This document shows, one piece after another, positions 11,601 to 22,982 of a stretch of DNA of 64,000 nucleotides (position 1 is its first letter; the number at the start of each line of letters is the position of its first letter). The notes under the pieces were generated by a model, which saw nothing but the letters and a program-made list of their open reading frames with translations, had not been told where the DNA came from and searched no databases. The DNA lies in assembly GCA_963930775.1 (NCBI GenBank), contig OZ005698.1, positions 4,842,501-4,906,500 on the forward strand. The letters are read 5' to 3'. This DNA comes from Cliona cf. orientalis. Lineage: Eukaryota > Porifera > Demospongiae > Clionaida > Clionaidae. The position numbers and the translations under genes are program-made.

Positions 11601-14600
11601 AGCCTCGCTGGAGCCTTTCAGTAAATATGTAGAGTATCTTATGCGTGTATCCAGCGAATAGATTACAAGCTGAGCGCTACTGTCTCTGAGAAGTACCGTT
11701 GGTTGAACTTCACGTGTTTTCTGGGCTTATGTAATGCCGTGGATAAATAAAGCTAGCCTTGCGCTATATATAGCATGCATCATTGTTAAGGGGCTGGCCC
11801 GCACGAGACTGCAGCAGCGCAACCAACCTGAAGTTCGGAAGGAATACTGTGCTGTCGAGTTCGTCTCTGTAATTGAAGCATTGAAACTTGTCGCTATCAA
11901 GGTTGGGAGTCGATCTTAGACACCATCTCCATGATTTCTGAAGCCAGCATCGATCGATGTGTACGCATTCTATTGACGACCTTTTACCACATGCACCATT
12001 ACACTATGCAGCTACTGGGGATATGGTCAAGTGTTCATATTATATTCTAAAGTCACTATGTCATATAATTTTGATGCATAATACTGTACCCTCGCGAAAG
12101 AGGGCCCACTATAGAATATCAGCCCACCCCCCCACTTTGGGCTAAATTTCCTGCTATGGTCTAATGTAACTCAAATATGCACCCATACCCTTGAAAACGC
12201 AGCTCAAATGGCTGGTTCATGAGGACTGAACTTCAAATAGTCTATGCAAGATCGATAAGTAACCTGCCATAAAACTAGCTTTATGCTCAGTGGCAGTTCT
12301 ATGGGGGGGGGGGGGGGGGGCCATGCCCCCCCCCCCCCCCCCCCCCCATTGAAAAATCGTTTAGCTCATCCGCATCTTGTATCTATTTATGAGAAAGAAA
12401 TATTAAAGATTCTGACACGTGCAGATTTAATGTTGCAGTTCAAGCATAATAATATTATTATGGTTGAGTTTCATAGTTTGCAGACTGTTGAAGAGTAATG
12501 ACCATGGATGATCATGCATGTAAATCCAGAAAAGGGGTGATAACTTTGAAAATATGCTGAAGTAGGTAACAAACTGACTGTAATGATAGTCTGAGTATTA
12601 CTGTGCAAGGGGTGGTCTCTCCTATACCCAGTGTGGTCAGATCTGCGACCGGGGTCACGGGGTAGTCACTGGGTCACCGAGGTTTTTCATAAGTGGTCAC
12701 CAGGTCACGGCGCTAAAATTGCTATTCCGCGGTCACAGAGCACAAACATGGACGAGGTTGTCAGATATGTCAAATACTAGCTAAATAATACGTAGGTACA
12801 TATTCAGAGATGATATACTCGCCCTTTAAACGTTCCATATCCACATGACATGTTCTGGTTCGACGTTCTACAGCTAGCTAGCTAGCTAGCTACGTTACTA
12901 ATATCATTTAATAATTATGTTCACGTGAGCACGCGCGGCCCGCGCGTCTACTACTATTCTATACTATGCTATACTATAGCTAGCTAGTGCTAATAGCCGA
13001 CGTGGTCACTAGGTCACAGCCGAATTTTAAGCACGGTCACGAGGTCACAGCCGAATTTTGGCGGTCACAAATTGTGACCCCGGTCGCAGATCTAACCACA
13101 GTGGGTATAGGAGAGACCACCCCTTGCTGTGTGTATGTGTCACCAGTGACTCCAGGGTGAATCACTCTATACCTGAGCATGAGGGAGCTAGCTGCCCCCC
13201 CCCTATATAAACTGGCCTAGAACCGCCACTGTTTATGCTATATTTCAAACGATCATGCACAGCCAACAATCGTAACCACGCCCACTTAATACGGCTGCCA
13301 TCAACAACATACGGTGAAGTATCGGCCCAATAGCCGGCCGCCCTCACTCTTGATTGGTAATCGTGCTTGAATAATGGTAGCCGCTGCTACTATTCAAATG
13401 AAGCACTATAGTGCAAAACCCTCGGCGCAATAGCTATAGCTAGTCTGCATATTGCATATTTGCCAAGCTTATACAGTGTACAGTGTAGTTGTACAGAGTA
13501 ACCACAAGAATGCACTAATACGGATTGCATGCGATTAGGTAATAGTACCACGTGCATGCAAGATCAGCAGATCTAGTACAAAGTAAAGCCAAGAAGCGTA
13601 GTTGAGTCAGTTTAGTTACAAGAACTATCGCTAGAGCTACACACTACTAATCTTGAAATGAAGCCATCACTGTCTCTTTCATCGATCGAGAGCTCGTCAA
13701 GAAGCGAAGAAGGCCATGGTGGTCAGCAAACGTTGCCAGAACTTTTGAACGAAGCGTTTTCAACGAAATCCACACAATTCATACCTTGAAGATACCGTGA
13801 AAAGCCTAATGGCGCCTTGTTTGCATCGTATAAACCAGGTATGTAGTAGCTGGCGTGATAACAGACAGACACACACACACACACACACAGACACAGAACG
13901 ACTACCGTACCCCTCGCGCATGCGCCGAGGGTTAAATGTGGGTTGAGACATTGTTTAACCCGAGTTAACCGAAGGAGGGCGTGCCGACGAGGGGGCGGGG
14001 CGTGCATGTTGGCGCGATGGCGCCGGCGCATGCGCAAGGCGAAGAGCGCCAAAATCGAATGCTAGTCACATAGATAAGCTCCTGTCAGCTTGCCATTTCT
14101 CAGTCTCAGTCGACTATCAAGGCCTTGACAGCAGCAAAACGTCGTGACTTGCTAACGAAAGCTCCCACCCTCCCACCGCCGGCCTCGCAAACCCTCGTCC
14201 AACCGTCCCGACCGGTTGTGACCAGTACTCTGCCTGTGGACCGAATGGGGATAAGAGCGTATCCCCATCACTTGTATCTCCAAGGAAACAGATGCAGGGG
14301 AAGGAAGGCGGAGGCCCGGCCATACTCATTCCACAAAACACTCAGGTGCGGCATCACAGAGCACAGGGATAGGCCTCCAGTCAGGTATAGGTTCACGGAA
14401 CAAATATTAACAAGCCCCGCCTCAGGCAGGGTACGCCCTCCAACACAAACCTCACTTGACCTAACATGGTCAGGCAGCAAACTACATGTACGTCGCGACG
14501 TACGGTTAATTATGAAATTATCTGGGCGCTCTTTCGCGTCTAAATGAGGTACTGATACCTAGAATATCAGCCCATCCCCAATCTTGGCCCAATGTAAGGT

Positions 14601-16409
14601 GCACCACCCGTGGGCCCTCTTTTGCGAGAATATAGTATTACCGTACTTAATCTAATACTACGCATGCCAATTTCAATTTTGAAAAACGCGCGGTTTTCTG
14701 GTAAAGGTCGTCAATCTCTCCATATATATATAAACGTTATGAGAATTCGTAAAATGCTAATTTATTGCGTTAAATTGGATCATGCGTTGTATTCGATTAA
14801 CTACGGTATGCGACACCAGAAAGTTCATTGATAGGATGAACAAACAAGAAGCCTACCATTGAGTGAACAGCAGTAAACAATGCCAAGGAAGAATCTCTGC
14901 TAAATAGGTTCAGAATAATGGATAGACATCAGTGGCTGAACAATTTTAAATAACATTGACAGTGACATTATACCGTAGTGTTCCAGGCACACTCACTCCC
15001 GGCATATATGATATTTCAAGGGATGATTGTAGCAAATCCATATACAATTTATATGCAAGTTCTGTGGGCGCTCGCTCGGGATACTACAGTATGTTAATTG
15101 ATTTCAACATCAACATGCATACTTACGTTGGTATCTCCAACACTGATGAGTTGAAAAGCAGGAGTAGCATGTTGTGTATGAGCAGGTGTGGAGGTAGTCA
15201 TCGCTAGAAGAAAGAACATAACAAAGAGGTAGTTTATTAATGCCAGAAATCCACCTTCAAACCCTATTCACTTCTGCTGGCTATGAAACATAACCTACAT
15301 GTACATGTACATGCATCATACATTCTTGATACTCCACTGTGGGCTACCCACCTAAGAATCAAGAGAAACCACTACCCCAAAGACATCACTCTGTAGCCAT
15401 ACTGCTAATCTGGCCATTGGTCAAGGCTACTTATAATACAACTAACATGAAGGAGTAAAATGGAGAGAAATTGGCTTGTGAGCTGGTGTGAATGGCTGTA
15501 GCTGTGGGGATGCCAACTGCTGTGCATGCCTCAAGTGCTGGTTGGACTTTTTAGCTGAAGAGTTAGCTGCCTTCATTTCTGATTTGGACTTGACTGCAAA
15601 CTGAACAAAATAATATTATTGCAATAATAGTCAACAGTATTCAGTAATCATGTACAAAAAGTCACAGGTACATGTACATGATACCTGGTTATCACCCACA
15701 TAATATATATACCAACAGTGAATGGTCACAGTCTCACCAAAATTAGAAAGCACAGTAATTATTGGATTAATGTTAGAAGAGAAAACATCTCAGGGCAGCC
15801 TGCAGCCAGGAATCAAACCAAAAGCACGCCTCTACTGTAAACTGCAGATACTACTGAGCCATGGCTCCCACAGCTACCCGAGCAGCTTTGTGAGTACCGG
15901 TAATAGACAACCCTACATGTACAATATACAATCATGTATGTATGCATGCACCCAAACTGGTATTATACTCAGTTATATTATCATCATACATGTACATGCA
16001 TGTCTGTGGGCAATTTAGGTACACCCAAGTACATAAACAACAGCATATCCTATATTCAGATATTATTTTCTGTTTGTGACTCTATGGAGCCATACATACA
16101 TGTACATGAATTGAGCTCACTTTGTCTGTTTTATGCGTTTTTCCACTTGAGCTGGTAGCAGCAGTGAGGACAGCAGAGGTATTACCAGTGTGGAAACGAC
16201 TGGGTGGATTCTTGGGACCACTCTTGTATCGTGATGCTACCACACGTCCTGATTTGTATTTGAAGGATACGTACATGTACATGCATGTGATATAAGCCAA
16301 CCTTTTTTCAAAATCTTCTTAGAGGTTTCAGGTCCACTGAGATCAACTGAAGCCTGATTTGCCTCAGGGATGGTACTCAAAGAATGAGAGTGTACAGAAG
16401 TACATGTAC
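8660..16409 (-). CDS. HAUS8: HAUS augmin-like complex subunit 8 (HICE1)
   Basis: Minus-strand exons, in coding order: 16302-16409, 16121-16248, 15447-15600, 15127-15203, about 14857-14899, 10945-11022, 10846-10884, 9111-9230, 8784-9044, 8660-8734 (stop TAA). The junction 16302/16248 creates KKGRVVASRY, matching the GGRVIESRY start region of animal HAUS8, the basic microtubule-binding part. Exon 8784-9044 has EQQYSCMAKALDATRYDMA, matching the EQYRTFATALDTTRHEL segment. Between them lie Ser/Lys-rich then coiled-coil exons (QTELILARLLQASYLDIM, SLEKIIETKERTLALEKA). Augmin recruits gamma-tubulin to spindle microtubules. The first coding exon was not found, and the phase around 14857-14899 does not close, so an exon may be missing there. 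It converges on the sulfotransferase, 483 bp apart. Confidence 0.85.
9277..9735. repeat. MITE family H, copy 2
   Basis: Left end TATCCCCCAGTAGCAATTTA. The body matches 11527-12023 closely (CTATGGTGAAATTATGATGC, TACGTAATGCCGTGGATAAA, CGCGACCAACCTGAAATTCGG). The right end seems lost after GGGGCCAGCATC. It lies in an intron of HAUS8. Confidence 0.7.
9740..10840. other. HAUS8 intron, no gene seen
   Basis: AT-rich sequence without coding signal on either strand. It contains scattered short direct words (ACAAGTAAC, CAATAATATT). I see no confident transposon ends here. Confidence 0.5.
11155..11526. repeat. MITE family I, copy 3
   Basis: Starts TCCCAAGTCCCAATTAGA and ends GAGGGACTCGGGATG with TA flanks. 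The interior has GAACCTAGCG-type and AACCGGCTCAAGCCGCGCGC blocks as in copy 2. It abuts family H copy 3, whose left end it replaced or removed. Confidence 0.75.
11527..12023. repeat. MITE family H, copy 3
   Basis: Body nearly identical to copy 2. The right end GCAGCTACTGGGGATA is intact; the left end is missing at the junction with family I copy 3. Confidence 0.75.
12288..13231. mobile_element. hAT-type element with 8 bp target duplication, interrupted by a second element
   Basis: Terminal inverted repeats CAGTGGCAGTTCTA / TAGAACCGCCACTG, flanked by perfect 8 bp duplications TTTATGCT (12280-12287 and 13232-13239). CAGTGGCGG-type ends and 8 bp duplications are hallmarks of hAT transposons. 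Poly-G and poly-C runs fill 12303-12347. No transposase frame survives; a short frame at 12360-12498 is unassigned. An insert at 12606-13126 splits it. Confidence 0.85.
12606..13126. mobile_element. Inverted-repeat MITE nested in the hAT element
   Basis: About 50 bp inverted ends beginning CAAGGGGTGGTCTCTCCTAT and continuing through a GATCTGCGACCGGGGTCAC-like block. Flanks CTGTG (12601-12605) and CTGTG (13127-13131) suggest a 5 bp target duplication. Internal GGTCAC repeats are abundant. Non-coding. Confidence 0.8.
13700..13960. repeat. Dispersed repeat L, copy 1, with CA microsatellite
   Basis: The inverse of this region matches 57715-57960 (GCATGAATTGTGTGGAYTTC, a CA/TG run, and CCCTCGCGCATGCGCCGAGGGTTA-like end). 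A (CA)n run lies at 13867-13889. ORFs across it are low complexity and not credible genes. Confidence 0.6.
14125..14547 (+). other. Unassigned open frame of 140 codons in a GC-richer block
   Basis: Continuous frame starting MTAAKRRDLLTKAPTL. It is Pro/Arg/Ser-rich, without a domain I recognise, and the opposite strand is also open for 70-74 codons. It sits inside an intron of the minus-strand HAUS8 gene. It could be a chance frame in GC-rich DNA or a fossil of a mobile element; I favour chance. Confidence 0.2.
14641..14806. repeat. MITE family J, copy 2
   Basis: Ends CCGTACTTAATCTAATAC / GTATTCGATTAACTACGG flanked by TA. The interior GGTAAAGGTCGTCAATC and ATAAACGTTATGAGAATTC is shared with copies at 29724-30421, 39411-39562 and 61011-61147. 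Confidence 0.85.
15775..15890 (-). repeat. tRNA-derived SINE-like head
   Basis: Read on the minus strand it has an A-box-like ATGGCTCAGTAGT and a B-box-like GGTTTGATTCC about 50 bp apart. It resembles the plus-strand unit at 16563-16640. No tRNA cloverleaf is intact. It lies in a HAUS8 intron. Confidence 0.5.
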
Positions 16410-16562
16410 CTGAATTATTTGAAAGATACAGTTGAGTTTCCTAGACCTATCTAGATCACATTAACTTGGTGGCGTACATGTACACGTGTACATATGTACA
16501 TGCACATACATATTGACAGGGTTGGGTACAGGTTGGCTATCAACTTTAAAGCTGGAAAGTCA

Positions 16563-16640
16563 ATGCTTGGGTAGCTATGGCTCAGTTGTCAGAGCACATG
16601 CAGCTAAAGCGGGAGGCCATGGGCTCAATTACTGGTGGCT
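16563..16640 (+). repeat. tRNA-derived SINE-like head
   Basis: A-box-like TGGCTCAGTTGTCAGAGC and a B-box-like GGGCTCAATTACTGG, with GGGTAGCTATGGCTCAG matching the inverse of 15775-15890. The spacing fits a polymerase III type 2 promoter. It lies just upstream of the first HAUS8 exon found. Confidence 0.5.
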
Positions 16641-17950
16641 TCCCTGGATTTTTCTCTTCCAACTGGCTTGCTAATGTAGATGAAATGAAGCTAGGATCTG
16701 TGGTGCTCTAGTACAGCTACATGTAGTATGGCTGCTATCAATAGAATTAATGTGAAGGCCTCCATTTACATTAGGCTTCGCCAGAACTATCATACGTATA
16801 ATATTATATATGCTCTGCTCATGATTTTACACTCAGAAAGTCTATCGACATGCACATAAAGGGTCATTTATATACATGCACGCAACCTGAGGGTGGCAAA
16901 AATCACGTTTTCTCCTTTCTTTTTGCAACACCATAACTCAATCCCACATCAACACTTTGAGGTACTTTTCATATCATTCAGTTGATTCAGAAGCAGTTGT
17001 GCAAAAGCCCAGTAGTTTTCATTCTTTGTCAAGCATTTTCCAAATGCAGCAACTATTATGTACATGTATACACATGTATATACCGCAATGTCCTGGGTAG
17101 GTGCCATGGGCGCCTGCCCGGGAGTGGGTGCTTGCCTGGGACACTGTGGTAATATGCATAGTGTAATGTATGCTACACCCATGAATTATAAATAAATGCA
17201 GCAGCTTCTTTCAGACTCGATCACTTTGGATACTGTACGTTGTGCATATAGCTAGCTATACATGAAGCAGCTGATTGTGGGTGTGTGTTGTTTATCACCT
17301 TTGAAATTTCCAATAAAATTATTCTAGCTTCTATACGGACAAATAATTTAGCATAATTATGTTGCATGCTTCCAACAGTTACATGTACATGTAGGCCAGT
17401 GTACAAAGTCAAGTTAGCAACAAAAAATAAACACAAGCAGGGTATATTTAGGGGGGTGGGGGGGGGGGGGGCACTCGGGCCCCCCTTGGAAGCTGGTTGC
17501 CCCCCTTGAGAGTAGCTATCAACCATACACGCAATATATGTACATGTAAAAGTTTGAATGGTGAAAGTGTCCAAAGTGGCAGTTTTGCTCATTTTTGATT
17601 AGCCCATAAACCACCGTATGGCAGGTAATTTTTGTGGTTGACTTGGTATTTCCAGTCACGAAAAATAATGCCTACAGTGATGTAAGTATACAGTCCTAGA
17701 TGATGGGCGTGGCCAAAACATCGTGGCAGCACGACCAACCTCTCAGTATCGGCAAGCAACAGTAGCCACTATCATCCAGCTATAAATGGCATCTTCAACA
17801 CTAATATTCTTCTACTACGTGCAGTAGGAGACACATCACCCATCCAACATTTAAAACTTTTAAAGGGAGGGGAACAATGGATATCACTGACAGGTTTCTT
17901 CCCAATCAGGTATCAGAAGCCACCAGAAACAGTCTTAGAGGTTGAACATT
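16641..17950. other. Intergenic DNA upstream of HAUS8
   Basis: The HAUS8 promoter and first exon should lie near its start but were not recognised. It holds many TACATGTA words, a poly-G/poly-C patch at 17454-17470, and one arm of family E at about 17613 (CCGTATGGCAGGTAATTTT). The segment 17700-17830 is the inverse of about 47980-48090. Confidence 0.5.
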
Positions 17951-19306
17951 CTATCTGGGCCATCTTTCACTTCTAGGACTCCAAACAAAGACCAGAAGAC
18001 AGAGAAACTCTTCTACTTTCTGCTCGTTCAAGTCCCATAACCCGGAGACATTCATGAGCTCTGCGGCAAGCACTCACAAAAAGTGCCTCGCGCAAAAAGT
18101 GGTACGTTTTGGTTCCCCTGGATGGATTCCCATGATTCAAGCACTATTCAATAGCTCTTGTGTTGCTCTACAATATAAGACTGGAACGAAGTTTTTCCAT
18201 CGAGCGGTTCCAGAGTTACACGGCATCAAAAATCAGACAATTTCAGTACAACCGCGTGGTATATTCCATGTCTTCTCGAAGGTTTATGGAGTCTGCCCAA
18301 GAACAAATCGTAAAGGACAAGAAAAAGAGTATTCCTTGTGTACTGCCAAGCTTCTAGGGAGGAGGCATCGTCATCCAGATGGAAGGATTCCTTCTCTATA
18401 GTCAAGTAAGCATATCTGAATGTTGGCCACGGTGAATAACAACATTATCATGACAAAGCGTGTGTGAGGTGAGTGTATCAGCATAAGTCCAGGGATGGGG
18501 TGAGCCTTACCAGTGTACATCAGAGGATGAGCCTGTGTTAAAGCAACTCACATCAAAGCTGAAAACTGTCTCGCGCGCCAGGCTGGGGACAAGACTAGCT
18601 GAAACCCCCGAGCGAATACTTGCAATTGGGCGGTAGCTAGTACTTGACTAGTGTTTTTTTTATCTGTGTCTCTCCCTCCCTCCTTCTCTCCCACTCTCTC
18701 TGTCTCTTTCCCTCTCCCTCTCCCTCTCTCCCTCCCTCTCTCCCTCTCTCTCTCTCTCACCCTGACCCCGTGTAGGTACACAATAGGTGATGTTCCGGCT
18801 GTGATCAGATTACCAAGTATATGAAGAGAGTGCTTTCTGTCAACCATAGCTGTGATGATGGAATAGGAGACTGATTGTGAAAGCTCCAACAACCTTCAGC
18901 AAAACTTCAAGATGGCCTTTGATAGCTAGCAGCAATATAGCTAGCTTGTATTATGTTTAATGCCATTGGTTTGTATGTAAACGTACACAGTAAAATAGCA
19001 ATTTTTGTACTATTTTTAACAGCGTGTAACTTTGGAAAAACTTCATTCCAGTCTTATATTGTAGAGCAACACAAGAGCTATTGAATGGTGCTTGAATCAT
19101 GGGAATCCATCCAGGGGAACCAAAACGTACCACTTTTTGCGCGAGGCACTTTTTGTGAGTGCTTGCGAGTAGCATGCACAAAAGCGCTTGCCACGGAGCT
19201 CATGAATGTCTCCGGGTTGTGGGACTTGAACGAGCAGAAAGTAGAAGAGTTCCTCTGTCTTCTGGTCTTTGTTTGGAGTCCTAGAAGTGAAAGATGGCCT
19301 AGATAG
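17951..19306. repeat. Large inverted repeat (arms 249 and 273 bp)
   Basis: Left arm 17951-18199, right arm 19034-19306 (inverse), with a spacer of about 830 bp. The arms are highly similar; the right arm carries about 24 extra bases near AGTAGCATGCACAAAAGCGC. Both arms encode the same short peptide (STHKKCLAQKVVRFGSPGW) on opposite strands, simply because they are inverse copies. No terminal transposon signature was identified. Confidence 0.8.
18660..18760. repeat. CT-rich polypyrimidine microsatellite
   Basis: About 100 bp of mixed CTCC and CTCTCT units. The minus-strand frame over it is an Arg/Glu repeat and is an artefact. It lies in the spacer of the large inverted repeat. Confidence 0.9.
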
Positions 19307-19756
19307 AACAAGTAAGACAAATAGATAAAAAACGGCAAAAATGCACTGGAATGTGCCACCGGATGCACTTCCTGGATCTGCAACGCTTGTACGTGTTTTG
19401 GACCGCAGCGCTGGCTTAACGACTGATGGGCACTACATGTATATCATTCTTCATGGATGAAAAAATACTACTACAATCTTCAGCCCCCCTTTAACTCCAC
19501 AGTTGTCAAGTTTGCACCCCTTGATGAAATTCTAAATTTAACCCTGACAAGTATTAAAATTGATGGAAAACTAAGACTAGGAGACATCCCTACATGAAGT
19601 AAAATGAAGTAGTAAGCGCCGCCTTAAATCATGATCTCATGCTACATGTATTTGTCCAAGTCTCTTTGCAGTGGCTAAGAAAATTGAGCACGTGTATCGA
19701 TTATATCATAGTTTGAGCAGTACCACGCCCCTGGCCCGGGTTGCTGTCACAAAATT

Positions 19757-20777
19757 TTAAGGTACCATTTAATTGCGTGGGCGTGAGCGTCAGGAATGGC
19801 TAATTCAATTAGCGAATCGTGAAGGGGCGTGGCCGAAGAGGCCATACGAGTGCTTTTGGTCGAAGGTGGGCGTGTCCAGAATCGGCCAGGGATGATTATG
19901 CGCGTGCAATTAGCGACCGGAAGTGGCCCCTGAAGAAAAGGCCGGTAATTGCCCACATCAAAGCAAGATCAAAGCATTCTTTCTTAACTATTAACCGCAA
20001 CGACAAAAAAAAAAAAAAAAAAAAAAAAAGCTTATTAGGCCTAATTAAGCATGTGGGCGTGTTCCTGGCACTGTGTGGAGTGTGTGCGTGTGCGTTAATG
20101 CAGGTTTTATTGCTTCCGATTGGGCGTGGCTTCACGGGCCAGTGCTTGGATATCGGCGCCTGGGACTTGGCCTCGGCGATAGGTGGGCGTGTCCCGGAAG
20201 CGGTGGTGACCTTTGAACCCCGCGAGGAGGCTTTGGGGGCGTGGCAGGAGGTCAAAGGTGAGGCCATGTCTGTTAATGAGGCACTGTACGGCGGTGCGAT
20301 CGAGGGGCCTGTACGGCTGGACGGAAGCTGACGATGGTTTGAAGCGGATGTGGTTGCGATGACGTGTTGTTACTCCGCCCACACAGGAAATGAGGTGAGC
20401 TCTTGCGTGGGCGGTGTGGCAGAACGGCCTCCAAGTGTTTGTGTGTGTTTTGGCCTTGAGGAAGCTGTGTGTTTTAATTGGGATTGATTGTGGGCTTCCG
20501 GTGGACATCCGGTGGTTAGTAGGCACTTGATTGAGAATGGTGGTCCTTGGGGAAGAGGGTGGGGCTGTTTTGGGCGTGGCCTGGCCCCTCCCTTCCGGCT
20601 CGGCTTCCGGTCCATGGAGGATATTAAATGAACACTTCCGGCTCTAGCAGCCACACCCCTGAGACCTGTGCAATTAAAAGGGCGTGGTTACACAACATGC
20701 ACCTCACTAATGACTTTGATGTGGTTTAGGTGTCATATCCCCCACCTCACGCCCACGCAATTTAATGCTACCTTAAA
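19757..20777. mobile_element. 1 kb GC-rich element with inverted ends
   Basis: Ends TTAAGGTACCATTTAATTGC..GTGGGCGTGAG and its inverse at 20745-20777. The interior is much more GC-rich than the surroundings and contains many GGGCGTGG words and a run of about 24 A (20006-20029). The part at 20180-20650 is repeated in inverse at about 40262-40600. Open frames of 100-170 codons on both strands overlap one another and match nothing I know. Outside the ends, 19560-19596 and 20858-20895 are also mutually inverted, so the element may sit within another. Confidence 0.65.
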
Positions 20778-21359
20778 CTGCGAAAATATATTATGTAAAT
20801 TCTGAAGGCCTTCTCTAATTTTTCACAAACATTAGTACCCCTAAAAATAACTTGCCATGTAGGGATGTCTCCATTATTAGTTTTCCATCATCATCGTTCT
20901 TGTTTGATGGTTTTTGTTACAGACATGCTGGTGCTGTTGTGCTGATGAGTCGCTCGTACTTGTATGCCTTGATTCTGAGGCTGGGGGATTTCTATGCCAT
21001 GACAACAATCATTTACCATCCCCTGCCTCCGATGAAATGCTACTTTCTACATGTATGTGAAATTATGCCCAAATAAAGTGCTTTCAATATAAATCATCCA
21101 AAAGTGGATGATTAACTACATTGTGTTCATTATGAAGGGGGTCCATTATATAAATGCATGCACAAACTCATAACCATGAATCTGCGTTATACATGCACAT
21201 GTACAGTACGTACCTGAATTTTTTTTACCTTTTACTGTTATTCTAGATCATTATGATCTATTCCTTAGGACACATTTAGGCCAAAACCCTAACTTAGAAT
21301 TAAGGGTGGGGGGGGGGGGGGGGAGGGAGGGCATAAATAATGTGTATCTCCATATGTAC
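20778..21359. other. Gap between the GC-rich element and the first exon candidate
   Basis: Contains the outer inverted arm (20858-20895) and a poly-G stretch at 21306-21330. No coding exon is convincing; a 74-codon frame at 20852 lacks splice context. Confidence 0.4.
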
Positions 21360-21534
21360 CTGTTATATTTTCATCTTGTGTATCTAGCACTGATACACTT
21401 TGCTGAAGAGAAGTTGACACATGTACAGGGACAAAGTTTGAACTGAATCTTCTGTCATCAGATCTACATGTAGATTCTAGCATAATATTATGTCTTGTAA
21501 CTTTCACTGATGGGGGGCCCTCAACTGGTATCAC
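21360..21534 (-). CDS. Exon candidate of an unassigned minus-strand gene
   Basis: Minus-strand exon with acceptor CTGTAG and donor GTACAT, 175 nt, starting VIPVEGPPSVKV and ending near DTQDENIT. Ser/Arg-rich, no domain recognised. With 23314-23456 and 24343-24409 it may belong to one gene, but the phases do not join, so this is unproven. Confidence 0.4.
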
Positions 21535-21702
21535 CTACAGCAAGGTATGATTGCAAACTCTCCAAACTGCATTCATGTACCATTTAGGAATTTTTGTTTG
21601 TAGCCTTAAGCTTGTTGTATGTATGTATGGAGTAATTCGGGGCAAGCCTGAGCGAGCCCCGGATACATGAGAGACGGGAAGTGGTTTTATATGCATACAT
21701 TA

Positions 21703-21855
21703 CTGTATGGCGGGTAATTTTCATGGAGGATAATTTTCGTGGAAAGTCCAAAAAGGCCCTCAAAATTAATTTTTGTGGGTGGGAAAATTTCGTGACTGCC
21801 AAGTCACCACGAAAATAACGAAATTAGCACCCCACGAAAATTATCCGCCATACAG
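21703..21855. repeat. MITE family E
   Basis: 153 bp near-palindrome with ends CTGTATGGCGGGTAATTTTC / GAAAATTATCCGCCATACAG and TA on both sides. Partial relatives lie at about 17613 and 47402. Confidence 0.85.
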
Positions 21856-21988
21856 TATATTATAATACTAGTATGTATGTTTGTGGGGTGAGGAGAGAGT
21901 TAATTTTTGAATGCATAAGGTAACAGTGGTCATGCGCATACACCCGTAGCACGCGATCTAAGAGATAACTCAGGCCTGTACAGTGTAG

Positions 21989-22122
21989 GCAAAGGCATAA
22001 AACTGGAAAGTGAGTGCTGTACCACTCTGGCAAGGCTTGGATCCGCTATTAACATCACTGGTAGACTCCACTTCCCTGAGCATGAAGATGACAGTATGGA
22101 GGCCCTCGGGGCCTGGCTACAG
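21989..22122 (+). CDS. Isolated plus-strand exon candidate
   Basis: 134 nt with acceptor AGTGTAG and donor CAG/GTACTT, encoding KGIKLESECCTTLARLGSA then NITGRLHFPEHEDDSMEALG and AWLQ. The composition looks like a genuine conserved exon, but I cannot name the family and found no partner exon on this strand. The opposite strand is also open, so the strand call is moderate. Confidence 0.35.
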
Positions 22123-22558
22123 GTACTTGGACTCATGATGGTCACAGCATGTAGACTACTAAATATACATGTAGTATAGGTGATCAATATTATTGGACTA
22201 TGTACTAGCAATCTATGGTACTTTCACTGTCGTGGTAGCTTCTCAGGCCTAGCTATAGGGTGCCAACCCCATGTGCACGTGCATGCCTGTGTGCTTTCAA
22301 AGAAATCTTATGATTTCCGCGAAGGCTCGCCCCGCACAGATGATTATCATCACTACTAGTGTACAATACATATAATTCGCTCTATGTTTGTGTCCCTACA
22401 CTGATACAGTCATGTATACTGATAGCTACACTCGTAGAAAGCAAGTTGGATACTGTAACAGTCATGATAAAAATTATTCATACATAATTTCCATACATTT
22501 GTATAGAAGCTGTTACATTGACCCCTTGAAATGCGCTACATGGGCAGTTACCCGGGAC

Positions 22559-22982
22559 ACTACGGTATTCGAATACTAGCCACAGATATTATTAATTTCA
22601 GCCTTGCTGGAGTGCGGCTACTAATCGAGAGCGGCTTTTATTATCCTGGAGTGTAGCCTCGTCCCAGCATAGGGAGGGGCCTGGGAACGAGGCTCGATAC
22701 CTCTCGGTGACATTGACATCGTTTTTCAGCACTAATTTTCGAGTAGTCGAGATACATGATCGAGAAATAAGCAGCAGAATCAAGCCAGGAATGTTTTCTG
22801 CCATGTTGTTGCCTCGAATCAGGGACAATGCATTAATGTATAGTTCCTGCTCGAACTAACAATTGTTCACGCCTACTTATTTGTGTTCACGTACATGTGC
22901 GGCTATTATTCGAGGGCGGCTACTATTTCTTTCGCAGAGCTCCATATTCGGCTACTAATTGGGTGCGGCTTCTAAGTACAGT
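22559..22982. repeat. MITE family K, copy 2
   Basis: Left end ACGGTATTCGAATACTAGCC. The interior carries GCGGCTACTAAT and CGAGGGCGGCTACTATTTC words in inverse to 55469-55847. A small hairpin (22650-22694, AGCCTCGTCCCAGC / GGGAACGAGGCT) sits inside. Confidence 0.75.

Noticed and set aside
13660-13791. Short plus-strand ORF starting MKPSLSLSSIESSS
   Set aside because: It overlaps dispersed repeat L, whose other copy (57715-58080) does not preserve the frame.
13867-13889. CRISPR-like or other regular array
   Set aside because: Simple dinucleotide microsatellite without unique spacers; the genome is eukaryotic.
13723-14052. Minus-strand ORF of 109 codons with a Cys/Val repeat
   Set aside because: The Cys-Val tract is the translation of a (CA)n microsatellite; no supporting signal.
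16563-16640. A functional tRNA gene
   Set aside because: A- and B-box-like sequences are present, but acceptor and anticodon stems do not pair; better read as a SINE head.
18548-18892. Minus-strand ORF of 114 codons rich in Arg-Glu
   Set aside because: Translation of a CT-rich microsatellite.
19819-20331. Plus-strand ORF of 170 codons
   Set aside because: Contains a poly-Lys run from the poly-A tract and lies in a GC-rich repeat with open frames on both strands; no recognisable domain.
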